From Dysgonamonadaceae bacterium (GTDB lineage Bacteria > Bacteroidota > Bacteroidia > Bacteroidales > Azobacteroidaceae), in NCBI GenBank assembly GCA_031256775.1, contig JAIRPX010000171.1, forward strand, positions 1 through 64,000: a stretch of DNA of 64,000 nucleotides, written 5' to 3'. Shown here piece by piece: positions 52,664 through 60,707 of the stretch. The translations under genes were made by a program, and so were the position numbers. How positions within the stretch are numbered: the stretch's first letter is position 1; each line of letters opens with the position of its first letter. Under the pieces are notes generated by a model. That model was not told the origin of the DNA, searched no databases, and saw only the letters and a list, made by a program, of their open reading frames with translations.

Positions 52664-53398
52664 TTATAATAAGTTATGGCTATCTATATTGAGTTTCCTT
52701 TTTTTTGTGATTTTTTTGAAAAGACTGTTATTGCTAAGTTCTTTGCTAACAATAATTTTATCTACAAAATCGTCCGAAAAATCATATACTGATAATACAG
52801 GAGTGAAAATAGACTTAATGTATAATAATTTATTTTTAATTGCCATTTTCATACTTTTTTCACTGTTCCTTTTTCGTAAAAAAGTTTTTATTTTAAAATA
52901 ATATCTATTCATGATAAAATTAAACCACACTGTATATTTTTGTGGATTCTCTATTCGATCTTTTTCAATACTTTCCATATCAATCCATTTATAATCCTCG
53001 ACTTCTATCGGATTAACTTGAGGTTCTGCATTGGAATATCCGATAAAAACATAATCGTGCTCGTTTTCTATTAAATCTCCACATTGTGCCTTGTAATTAA
53101 AATCAAAAACATATTCCAACGGGCTGCTGATGCCCATTTCAAACAATAATCGTTCTTCTGCATACTTTCTAATTTGTAATATATCATCCGAGAGAGGATG
53201 GCTACAACAGGTATTTGACCATAAACCACCGGAATGGTACTTACATCCTGCACGCTTCTGCATTAATAATTCTCCATTGGAATTAAAAATGAAGACGGAA
53301 AAAGCATAATGAGGTAATCCTAACTTATGCGCATCATAGGTATCATGGGGGGGTCCTCCTAATAGCAATATTTTATTTGTCTTTGTCTGTACTGTCAT
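52664..53398 (-). CDS. idi: Isopentenyl-diphosphate delta-isomerase, type I
   Basis: A 244-residue Nudix-fold isomerase that interconverts IPP and DMAPP. The catalytic cysteine lies in SNTCCSHP (C65), with metal/catalytic residues in H67, the EERLLFEMGI Nudix helix (81-90) and the ENEHDYVF pair (E111/E113). About 60 residues beyond the usual C-terminus are lysine-rich and not conserved. It is the first gene of BGC2, seven bases before the kinase gene. A dedicated Idi in a peptide operon suggests local demand for DMAPP or prenyl diphosphates, matching the ComQ-like gene. Confidence 0.92.
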   Translation of the reverse strand: MTVQTKTNKILLLGGPPHDTYDAHKLGLPHYAFSVFIFNSNGELLMQKRAGCKYHSGGLWSNTCCSHPLSDDILQIRKYAEERLLFEMGISSPLEYVFDFNYKAQCGDLIENEHDYVFIGYSNAEPQVNPIEVEDYKWIDMESIEKDRIENPQKYTVWFNFIMNRYYFKIKTFLRKRNSEKSMKMAIKNKLLYIKSIFTPVLSVYDFSDDFVDKIIVSKELSNNSLFKKITKKRKLNIDSHNLL

Positions 53399-53419
53399 AC
53401 TATATTTTTTTTATAAATG

Positions 53420-53454
53420 CAAACGTAGATCTTTTTTTTTGTAAGAATCACAAA
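53420..53454 (-). promoter_or_regulatory. Probable promoter of the BGC2 operon
   Basis: On the minus strand TACGTTTG (53420-53427) matches TAnnTTTG and ends about 22 bases before the idi ATG. TTTG occurs at 53451-53454, 23 bases upstream, slightly longer than the usual 19-20. An A-run fills the spacer. Confidence 0.55.
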
Positions 53455-53760
53455 TCCTTAGAATATTGATCCAACCCATAGTGTTTCATGTACAAAACAG
53501 ATACTTTAGACAACAAACATATAAACATACTATATTATGATCCCCACCCTCATACAGCATCGCACATGCCAGTATTTACCTGTCATGCGACTCTTCTTAT
53601 TTAATAGTCGAGGTTTTGAGGATGCGGAATTATTCCATAACACCAATGGTAAAACAATTTAGTACATGATCCGATTTTGTCTAACCAAAGGATAGATAAT
53701 AATATCAACATCTAAACACAGTATTACAGTTGCGAAGCAAGCACAAAAGCAGTTAGAAAA
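53455..53760. other. Gene-free junction between BGC2 and the mobilization genes
   Basis: I see no gene here. The AT-rich left part belongs to the BGC2 cargo, while the right part grades into the ICE backbone. It is a likely insertion boundary, but no repeat or target duplication was recognised. Confidence 0.4.
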
Positions 53761-55767
53761 TTACTCTTTCTTTATCAAATGCTGCAAATCAGGGTCTTCC
53801 GCAATCCTATTTAATTCGTCTGCAACAATCTGTTTCACATCCGCTTTGATTTGATTGTAGTTCTGTTCTATAACCTGCTGCATCACGTCATTCCCCTCGC
53901 TGTCGCTAAATTCGGCAATTATCGGAATAGGTTTGTAGGCTTTCGTTTCGCAAGCGACGGCGGCGTTATCGACAACAATTTCGGCATGGAAAATCTTTTG
54001 CTCGATGCGTTCATCGAAGTTGTCGGACACTGCGCCGACAAACATTCCCTGCGTTAAATTGCTGATTTTAGATGCCGGAATCAATGAATCCAACTGCGTG
54101 GAAATTGATGTTGACGTGTCCTGCCGGTTGATTGTCATGGATTGCCGTTTCTGCAAAACCTTTCCGAAACGTTCCGAAAGCGTTTTTGCCGATTCGCCTA
54201 CTACCTGACCGCTAAAAATATTGCCGACAGTGTTTTGCACTACTTTTGATTCCTTATCCCCATAATCACGGTTAAGCTGCGAAAAATCCTGAAAACCCAA
54301 ACAAACAGCAACCTTGTTGCTTCGGGCGGTGGCGATTAAATTGTCAAGTCCCCTGAAATAGATTGTCGGCAACTCGTCAATAATAACCGAAGACTTTAGT
54401 TGTCCTTTCTTATTTATAAGTTTGACAATACGCGAGTTATACAAACCCAAAGCAGCTGAATAAATATTTTGCCGGTCGGGATTGTTGCCTACGCAAAGGA
54501 TTTTCGGCTCGTTTGGATTGTTTATGTCAAGGGTAAAATCATTTCCGGTCATTACCCAATAGAGTTGTGGGCTTATCATTCTGGATAATGGGATTTTAGC
54601 CGATGCAATCTGCCCTTGCAACTGTTCTTGAGCGCCTCCTTCCCACGCATCCATAAAAGGAGATAAGTAGTTCTCTAACTGCGGATAAGAAGTAAGTATC
54701 GGAAAAATATCGGCGTATTTCCGGTTAAGAAACTCTATCGCATGAGGAAAGGTGCAATACTTGCCGTTTTCGTAGATTTTCAAATACCAAATTATTGCTG
54801 CTAAAAGGATTATGGGCGATTCAACAAAGAAGTCTCCCTGTTTCTGAATCCACGTTTTGTTCAAATTAAGCATAATTGTGTATGCAGATTCGTAAGCGTC
54901 ACTGATGTCTGTCATAAACTCCGGAGCAATGGGATTGCAGCGGTGCGACTTGCGCGGATTATCAAAGTTAATCACATAGAATTTCGGCTTAACTTTATAT
55001 TTATCAATATTATTAAGCATTGTATTATATGCAATTACCGATAAATCGTCAAACTTGTAATCATAACAGTAAAGCGAAAACCCTTTGGCTATTTGCTGTT
55101 TGATATACGAATTTACTATAGCATACGACTTCCCGCTGCCCGGAGTGCCGAGTACAATACTTGCCCGAAACGGATTGACAACGTTAATCCATCCCTTGTT
55201 CCACTTCTTTTTGTAGAAAAAGCGCGTGGGTAAATTAACCGAATATTCGTTTTCGATTAGCCGTGTTTCCTGCATAAACGATTCGTTTTCAAGATTGAAC
55301 ACGTCATCCATAAGGTTGTTTTTTAACAGGCGGCTCATCCACAATCCGGCAACCAATAAAAGAATATAGCCCAATGTGAGCGTAAATACATAAAACGTTG
55401 TGTTTGCAATGAGCGGCAACGGTAAATACAACAGCCACCAATTCAGGAAAAACAGCACAAAGCCAAAAAACAGAAATGCGTTGATTTCCGACCACTTAAT
55501 TTTTTCTTCCTTTACGCCTTTTGTTCCCAAACATGACAACGCCAAAAACACGACGGCGAAAATTTTCGACCAAAGAATGGACGAAAACAAGCCGGTTGTC
55601 CGGTTAAAGTTCATGAGTATTCTATCGACCACGCCGATATTCACTCCCCAATTAACAATGGATTGATAGCAAAACCAATACACGTTGATCACACAAAACA
55701 AAATACTGACAGCCCTCATGAATTCCATGACTTTGGCTAATCCTCTTAAATCATCTTCCTGCTGCAT
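53761..55767 (-). CDS. mobC: Type IV coupling protein (MobC/TraG-VirD4 family)
   Basis: A 668-residue conjugative coupling ATPase that would bring the relaxase-DNA complex to the transfer channel. Four N-terminal membrane helices (about 15-165) precede the cytoplasmic RecA-like domain with Walker A GTPGSGKSYA near 209-218 and Walker B SVIIDELPT near 460. VCLGFQDFSQLNRDYG near 495 is the sensor-like glutamine motif of VirD4 proteins. It follows the relaxase gene by 40 bases in the order mobA-mobB-mobC seen in CTnDOT-like elements. Confidence 0.92.
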   Translation of the reverse strand: MQQEDDLRGLAKVMEFMRAVSILFCVINVYWFCYQSIVNWGVNIGVVDRILMNFNRTTGLFSSILWSKIFAVVFLALSCLGTKGVKEEKIKWSEINAFLFFGFVLFFLNWWLLYLPLPLIANTTFYVFTLTLGYILLLVAGLWMSRLLKNNLMDDVFNLENESFMQETRLIENEYSVNLPTRFFYKKKWNKGWINVVNPFRASIVLGTPGSGKSYAIVNSYIKQQIAKGFSLYCYDYKFDDLSVIAYNTMLNNIDKYKVKPKFYVINFDNPRKSHRCNPIAPEFMTDISDAYESAYTIMLNLNKTWIQKQGDFFVESPIILLAAIIWYLKIYENGKYCTFPHAIEFLNRKYADIFPILTSYPQLENYLSPFMDAWEGGAQEQLQGQIASAKIPLSRMISPQLYWVMTGNDFTLDINNPNEPKILCVGNNPDRQNIYSAALGLYNSRIVKLINKKGQLKSSVIIDELPTIYFRGLDNLIATARSNKVAVCLGFQDFSQLNRDYGDKESKVVQNTVGNIFSGQVVGESAKTLSERFGKVLQKRQSMTINRQDTSTSISTQLDSLIPASKISNLTQGMFVGAVSDNFDERIEQKIFHAEIVVDNAAVACETKAYKPIPIIAEFSDSEGNDVMQQVIEQNYNQIKADVKQIVADELNRIAEDPDLQHLIKKE

Positions 55768-55807
55768 AATAATAACTGATTAATTGAATAAACTGAATTA
55801 CTGAATT

Positions 55808-57037
55808 TTACATCCGCCGGATTGTCCGGCGTTTTTTCTTTTTCAGGCGGCGAATAAAAGACTGCTCCTCCATATTATCCGTCGCATCGCTTCCGGCTTC
55901 GGGCAAAATGTCGAATAATCCGCCAATGCCTGTGCCGTTTTCTTTTTCATGGAACGTATTATTTTCAATCTGTTCAAAGGATTGTTCGGCTTTATGGCTG
56001 CTGTTAAACAGGCCGTTAAATACGTTTGCCGAAAACTCCTTGCCCAAACGCGAGCCGTTGAATACGCATTTCTGTTCGTGGTCAATGAATGTTGCGCCGT
56101 AAATGCGTCCTTCGTCGTTGGTGCGGAACAGAACGGAAATACCCTGTTTTTCCAAAGCCTTTTCAAAATCAGCGCGGTTGTCTGTGCTGTGCATGACTGC
56201 TGCAATAACCTGTTTACTGCGCTCTTTCAACCGTTTGTTCTTGATAACTTCTGTTGATTTTTCAATGCTTTTTTCCAAAGCCTCGATACCGACACTCTTA
56301 CCAAATAATGAAGATTTGAACGGATTGCCGACTTTTTCACCTTTGCCGTTCAATGCAGAATAAACCAATCCCTTATATTCTTGACCTTTTATCTCGCCGC
56401 GCACTTCATCTACACCTGTATTATATAAGGTAAGCAAAGCGCGGTATTCTTTCAGAGATTGGAAATGCCAAGATTGGGCGATTGGACGGATAACGTTGGC
56501 GATTTGATGCTTCAAGTCGCCTTTTTCATAATCCACTTTTTTGAGCGGCAAACCGCCCTGACGCTGTTTTTTGTCGGCGGGAATTAAACCGTATTTCTGT
56601 TCCAATTCACGGCAAATATCCATTGAACGGCGATGTTCAAACTTGTCGTTAATCTTCTTGCCTTCGCTGTCCACGCGCAATGATACAATGTGAATGTGTC
56701 GGCGTTCTATATCTTCATGTTTGAAAACAACGTAAGGCTGTTCGCCGTAACCCATTTTTTGCATGTATTCCTGTGCTATTTCGGACAGCTGTTCATCGGA
56801 AATCCTGTCTTTCGGGTCGGGATTAAGCGATACATGAAGTACCGGTTTTTCGGTCTTTTGGTTTGCCATAAGGCGCGATTCAAAGGACTGTAAACAAACT
56901 GTCATGGTATAAATTCCGTCTTCGGGGTCTTTCATATTTGCTGCAAAAATAACCTTTGCATGAGCATCATCGACCTTGTTTTGATTGTATGAAAGAGCGC
57001 CATAAATGGAATTTCCCGAACTCATTTTTGCAACCAT
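55808..57037 (-). CDS. mobB: Relaxase (MobB, MOBP-like)
   Basis: A 409-residue relaxase/mobilization nuclease that would nick oriT and lead the strand into the recipient. The metal-binding histidines are in ERRHIHIVSLR near residues 110-120, and the N-terminus MSSGNSIYGALSYNQNKV carries the candidate catalytic tyrosine region. The C-terminus is basic (KKKKRRTIRRM). It overlaps mobA by 16 bases, so the two are translationally coupled. Confidence 0.9.
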   Translation of the reverse strand: MVAKMSSGNSIYGALSYNQNKVDDAHAKVIFAANMKDPEDGIYTMTVCLQSFESRLMANQKTEKPVLHVSLNPDPKDRISDEQLSEIAQEYMQKMGYGEQPYVVFKHEDIERRHIHIVSLRVDSEGKKINDKFEHRRSMDICRELEQKYGLIPADKKQRQGGLPLKKVDYEKGDLKHQIANVIRPIAQSWHFQSLKEYRALLTLYNTGVDEVRGEIKGQEYKGLVYSALNGKGEKVGNPFKSSLFGKSVGIEALEKSIEKSTEVIKNKRLKERSKQVIAAVMHSTDNRADFEKALEKQGISVLFRTNDEGRIYGATFIDHEQKCVFNGSRLGKEFSANVFNGLFNSSHKAEQSFEQIENNTFHEKENGTGIGGLFDILPEAGSDATDNMEEQSFIRRLKKKKRRTIRRM

Positions 57038-57447
57038 TTCTCCTCAAATTCTTTGGTTAAGTCAATAATTTTTTGATTTAACGCGGCCATTTCTATTGTC
57101 GCTTTCTCTAATTTATAAAGAAACGCCAATGCTTTTTTCTCTGTAAAAGTCGCCTTTATTGCTTTCACTACCTGATTATAATTCACTCCGATTGCGCGAA
57201 ACTGTGCATAAAAATTAGTCAGTCGCGCATGATATTCCATTGCTGCCATGTCGTATTTCACGACTTTGAGCGACTTTTCAAAGATACAGGCTACGATAAA
57301 ATGCGCCTTTATTTTCATTCCCGACTGCTCGAAGCGGGATAAAAACTCGGCATGTTCCTCTGCGTTGAAACTGACCGAATACCGGAACACTGCGGGGTCT
57401 GCCTTCGGCTTGCGTCCGCCCTGATGCTGTCTGTTTTTTTCTGTCAT
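57022..57447 (-). CDS. mobA: MobA-like relaxosome accessory protein
   Basis: A 141-residue basic-to-neutral protein of the Bacteroides MobA type. RYSVSFNAEEHAEFLSRFEQ near 23-42 is a ribbon-helix-helix-like DNA-binding start, and NFYAQFRAIGVNYNQVVKAI near 93-112 is the conserved block of this relaxosome family. It would bind oriT and recruit MobB. The candidate oriT lies immediately upstream. Confidence 0.85.
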   Translation of the reverse strand: MTEKNRQHQGGRKPKADPAVFRYSVSFNAEEHAEFLSRFEQSGMKIKAHFIVACIFEKSLKVVKYDMAAMEYHARLTNFYAQFRAIGVNYNQVVKAIKATFTEKKALAFLYKLEKATIEMAALNQKIIDLTKEFEEKWLQK

Positions 57448-57555
57448 ATTAGTTGGATTTTAGCGGTGATTAAAACGATTATTTAGCTTTTAAAAACGCT
57501 CGCCTGCTTTTTAGTGAAAGCTCGCGGGCTTTTTCCATAACAAATAATTTCTTTT

Positions 57556-57700
57556 GGATGCACGACTTCGGAGCGCATCCCTCCCTTGTCAAAGGGCAAG
57601 TTGTTTTGTGCTGCGCAAAACGAAGTGAGCTGCGCAAAACACAACTTGCCATTTGCCCGCGCAAATAAAATCCCGCTATGGCGGGATTGGGCGTTAGCCC
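57556..57700. other. Candidate oriT region upstream of mobA
   Basis: Nested symmetric elements precede mobA: GGATGC/GCATCC (57556-57561, 57575-57580); a 10-base inverted repeat GGCAAGTTGT/ACAACTTGCC (57595-57604, 57641-57650) enclosing the direct repeat CTGCGCAAAAC (57611-57621, 57630-57640); and a hairpin ATCCCGC/GCGGGAT (57670-57687). In CTnDOT-like elements oriT lies beside the mob genes. Short open frames here are not credible genes. Confidence 0.5.
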
Positions 57701-57832
57701 GATTGACTTTTGAGTTAGCCTGCCTTACTTTTGGATTGAATATGTACCCTGATTTTTGCATCGTTATAAACTGTTTTTGAAATGCGCTGCAAAGTTAGAG
57801 GCGATTTTTTGCGGGTTTATAAAACCGCTTGC

Positions 57833-57869
57833 GCAACTCGACGACACTACCGAAGCAACTCGACGACAG
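57833..57869 (+). promoter_or_regulatory. Tandem GCAACTCGACGACA sites upstream of the tra operon
   Basis: Two identical 14-base copies (57833-57846, 57855-57868) spaced 22 bases, two helical turns. A third copy lies at 18043-18056 in inverse orientation upstream of the DUF1896 gene. They are likely binding sites for an ICE-encoded regulator shared by the processing and transfer modules. Confidence 0.55.
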
Positions 57870-57993
57870 TAGCTTGAAACATGGAAAATACGCGGATTTT
57901 TCTATCTTATTTTGCAGAAAATTTGACGATACAGCCATACAGTTGGTCAGTCAGACAGATAACAGTATAAACGGATAAAGGATTGATTGTAAA

Positions 57994-58323
57994 ATGAAAC
58001 AGACAGATATAAGTAATTGCAGGCAAATAATTCATTGCATATCCAACCGGATGCGCGGCTGTGAAACGAGTCATACCGGTATGCAACTGTACACAGGATT
58101 GATTGATTGGCTGCCTGATTCGCCGACTATACGTTGCAACGGACAAACGGCTGTATGTACCAACGCAGATATTGCCGGACAGTCATACTGCCGGACGGCT
58201 GCGCAATTCGACAGGCAACCGTCCGGATAAACAGACAGATAACCGGATAATTATGCGTACCTCCTTACGGATGCGCGTACAGTTATCCCAATTCAATAAT
58301 TCAAATTTTTAATTCAAAAAACA
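57994..58323 (+). promoter_or_regulatory. Structured leader of the tra operon
   Basis: About 330 bases precede traA with several dyads, the clearest being CCGGACGG/CCGTCCGG (58191-58198, 58219-58226) and GCGTAC repeats near 58255-58280. A 78-codon frame from 57994 (MKQTDISN) could be a leader peptide. A seven-codon frame with a related start (MKQTDYG) lies at 60248 before traE. In CTnDOT the tra operon is controlled in its leader by the RNA RteR; similar control here is only possible, not shown. Confidence 0.4.
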
Positions 58324-59082
58324 ATGGACAAAAAAGAAACATTATTCGTCGCCTTTTCGACACAGAAGGGCGGAGTAGGTAAAACGACATTGACCGTGCT
58401 TGCGGCAAGTTACCTGCATTACGTAAAGGGTTACAATGTAGCCGTAGTGGATTGCGACTATCCGCAGTTTTCGATTGCCGACATGCGCAAGCGCGATGTT
58501 GAACAGGTAATGAAGGACAGTCATTACAAGCGCATGGCGCATACGCAGTTTACCGCTATCGGCAAAAATGCTTATCCGGTAGAGGAGTGCGCCGCTGTGG
58601 ATGCTATTGCAAAAGCAGAACAGCTGCAACAGGAAAGCGAGTTGGATTTTATCTTTTTCGATCTTCCCGGAACAATGAACGCGGCAGGCGTTGTCAAGAC
58701 GCTTGCCTGTATGGACTATATTTTTGTACCCATCAGCGCAGACAGAGTAGTTTTGGAAAGTACGCTGCAATTTGCAACCACTCTGCACGACAACCTGATA
58801 ACAACCGGAAAGACCAACATCAAGGGTTTGCTGCTTGTATGGAACATGGTGGACGGTCGTGAAAAAAGCGATTTGTATCATGCCTATGACCATGCCATTG
58901 CGGAATTAGGATTGGATGTGTTGGAAACGGTATTGCCCGACAGCAAGCGTTTCCGCCGAGAACTGACCGGACAGCACAAGCCCGTGTTCCGTTCGACTTT
59001 ATTCCCGGTAGATAAAAGTTTACTGAAAGGCAGCAACATAGAAGAATTGGTAACGGAATTTTGTCAAATCGTAAAGCGTTAA
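58324..59082 (+). CDS. traA: ParA-like ATPase TraA
   Basis: A 252-residue ParA/MinD-type ATPase with a deviant Walker A QKGGVGKTTL near 15-24, VVDCDYPQFS near 44-53, and FFDLPG near 115. As first gene of Bacteroides tra operons it is called TraA; a role in positioning the transfer machinery or element DNA is inferred. traB starts five bases after its stop. Confidence 0.88.
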   Translation: MDKKETLFVAFSTQKGGVGKTTLTVLAASYLHYVKGYNVAVVDCDYPQFSIADMRKRDVEQVMKDSHYKRMAHTQFTAIGKNAYPVEECAAVDAIAKAEQLQQESELDFIFFDLPGTMNAAGVVKTLACMDYIFVPISADRVVLESTLQFATTLHDNLITTGKTNIKGLLLVWNMVDGREKSDLYHAYDHAIAELGLDVLETVLPDSKRFRRELTGQHKPVFRSTLFPVDKSLLKGSNIEELVTEFCQIVKR

Positions 59083-59086
59083 GAAA

Positions 59087-59527
59087 ATGGCAAAGAAAAT
59101 CAATGTGGATGAGATAGACGAAAGTTTTATTGTGGCAGCCGTCCGGAAAGACCGCGTTCAGTCGGAAATCATTCCGCCCCCGCTTGCGCCGCTTCCTGCA
59201 ACCGTTCCGGCAGAATCGGAACAATTTCCAAAAGAAGAAAAGCCTGCATTTGCGCCTGAACTTCCAAAAGAAGAAAGCAAAAAGAAACGGGGCAAGCATG
59301 ATTATGAAGCCCTGTTTATCAGGGAATCGAACGTTACGGCGCGGTTGGGGAAAACGGTATATATCCGCAAGGAATTTCACGACCGGATACAGAAAATCGT
59401 TCAGGTAATCGGGGAAAATGAAATATCCCTTTTCAGTTATATCGACAATATCATTGCGCACCATTTCGAGATGTTTCAGGAGGATATTGTTCAGTCTTAC
59501 AATCAGAAAAACAACAGTATTTTTTAG
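59087..59527 (+). CDS. traB: TraB-like protein (DUF3408)
   Basis: A 146-residue protein with a proline/glutamate-rich linker (about 25-65) and a C-terminal DUF3408 helical domain: DYEALFIRESNVTARLGKTV near 70-89 and NEISLFSYIDNIIAHHFEMF near 113-132. It is found between TraA and the membrane protein in CTnDOT-like operons. It probably acts with the ParA-like protein as a DNA- or partner-binding component. Confidence 0.8.
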   Translation: MAKKINVDEIDESFIVAAVRKDRVQSEIIPPPLAPLPATVPAESEQFPKEEKPAFAPELPKEESKKKRGKHDYEALFIRESNVTARLGKTVYIRKEFHDRIQKIVQVIGENEISLFSYIDNIIAHHFEMFQEDIVQSYNQKNNSIF

Positions 59528-59531
59528 CTGC

Positions 59532-60227
59532 ATGAAATTTCTTGTATTAGCAATAATCGTCTTTTCGCTGTACCTGATATACCGACTGTCTTTTCCAAGG
59601 CAGGATGAAAAATCGCAGGAAAACGAAATTCCCTCCAAAAAATCATCGGACGGATACGAAGCCGTCATAAAAAGCCGCTTTGTCCTGCCTGACCAAAGCA
59701 ACTCGGCGCAACATGACGACAGAAAGCAAGTTTCTGATAAACAGGATAAAAAACCCGATATATTTGCAGCCGGAAACGATAAACCGGACGCTTCCGTTGT
59801 CCCGTCCGAAGACTTGGACGAGGCTTTTGCCGAAGACGTCAATCCCGAAGAGTTGGATATTGAACCTGACGACAACGAAACGGACAACGACAATGAGTTG
59901 GATACAGACGAAGAAGCCGAAGAAATCCGTCAAAGCGCCGGAAAAATAGAAGGCTATGCAGACGGTTTCACCTACGACGAATTGGCGAAAGTCATTCACG
60001 ACGCGGATAAACAACCGGACGAAATGACAAGAGCCGTCCTTGAAACGCTTCGCGACTTCGCACAAACAGAAATGTTCGGCGAGTTTGTTTCCTCCGGTGC
60101 GGACAGAGCTGCGCGGATTGCCTCCATCCTTGACAGGAGCGAGCAAAGCATCGCACAGGATGAAGAAGCACAGGATGATAATGATACGGAATATCAGGAT
60201 TTTGATATTAGCCGGTTTTTAAGTTAA
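59532..60227 (+). CDS. Membrane-anchored acidic conjugation protein (TraC/TraD-like, DUF4122)
   Basis: A 231-residue protein starting at the ATG at 59532. One N-terminal transmembrane helix (FLVLAIIVFSLYLIYRLSF) is followed by a long acidic cytoplasmic region (DDNETDNDNELDTDEEAEE near 118-136). The C-terminus is helical (YDELAKVIHDADKQPDEMTR). It matches the DUF4122 proteins found at this place in Bacteroidetes tra operons; whether it equals TraC or TraD of CTnDOT is uncertain. The upstream frame overlapping traB is not used. Confidence 0.7.
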   Translation: MKFLVLAIIVFSLYLIYRLSFPRQDEKSQENEIPSKKSSDGYEAVIKSRFVLPDQSNSAQHDDRKQVSDKQDKKPDIFAAGNDKPDASVVPSEDLDEAFAEDVNPEELDIEPDDNETDNDNELDTDEEAEEIRQSAGKIEGYADGFTYDELAKVIHDADKQPDEMTRAVLETLRDFAQTEMFGEFVSSGADRAARIASILDRSEQSIAQDEEAQDDNDTEYQDFDISRFLS

Positions 60228-60294
60228 ACAGTTAAAACAGGTAAGAAATGAAGCAGACAGACTATGGGTAGCGTCCTTGAAAACGCATAATCAA

Positions 60295-60373
60295 GGCTCT
60301 CTCGACAGAGCCGCCACTAAAATTCAAAATTAAACAGTATTAATCCGCCGCGGGGCTTATCCCGCCTCGCGGC
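60295..60373 (+). promoter_or_regulatory. Hairpin leader before traE, with GCCACTAAAAT module (copy 2)
   Basis: A GGCTCT/AGAGCC stem (60295-60312) is followed by GCCACTAAAATTCAA and AAACAGTATTAA, repeating the module at 19048-19110. A second stem GCCGCG/CGCGGC (60347-60373) then precedes ATTTTC and the traE ATG at 60390. It may set the level of traE-onward expression relative to traA-D. Confidence 0.45.
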
Positions 60374-60389
60374 ATTTTCAAAAATCATT

Positions 60390-60704
60390 ATGACAAAGCA
60401 AAAAAGCAAATTTAGATTTTTCTTTTCGGCGGTCGCGCTTCTTATGACCGCCGCGAGCGCGATGGCGCAGGGCAACGGCTCGGCAGGCATTACCGAAGCT
60501 ACACAAATGGTAACAAGCTATTTCGACCCTGCAACAAAATTGATTTATGCGCTTGGAGCTGTAATCGGTCTCATCGGCGGGGTAAAAGTGTACTCGAAGT
60601 TCAGTAGCGGCGACCCCGACACGTCGAAAACGGCGGCATCGTGGTTTGGCGCATGTATCTTCCTGATTGTGTCGGCAACCATTCTTCGTTCATTCTTCCT
60701 CTAA
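60390..60704 (+). CDS. traE: TraE conjugation protein (DUF4134, VirB2-like)
   Basis: A 104-residue protein with a signal sequence (about 1-26, ending SAMAQ) and two membrane helices (LIYALGAVIGLIGGVKVYSK and SWFGACIFLIVSATILRSFF). This is the architecture of DUF4134/VirB2-like pilin subunits. It would form the conjugative pilus or channel. traF starts three bases after its stop. Confidence 0.88.
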   Translation: MTKQKSKFRFFFSAVALLMTAASAMAQGNGSAGITEATQMVTSYFDPATKLIYALGAVIGLIGGVKVYSKFSSGDPDTSKTAASWFGACIFLIVSATILRSFFL

Positions 60705-60707
60705 GCC

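Noticed and set aside
57479-57780. Short frames in the region upstream of mobA that could be small proteins
   Set aside because: They overlap dense inverted and direct repeats on both strands and resemble no known protein; oriT is a better explanation.
58820-59893. 357-codon minus-strand frame across traA-traB-DUF4122
   Set aside because: It lies antisense to three well-supported tra genes; serine-rich composition is typical of shadow frames.
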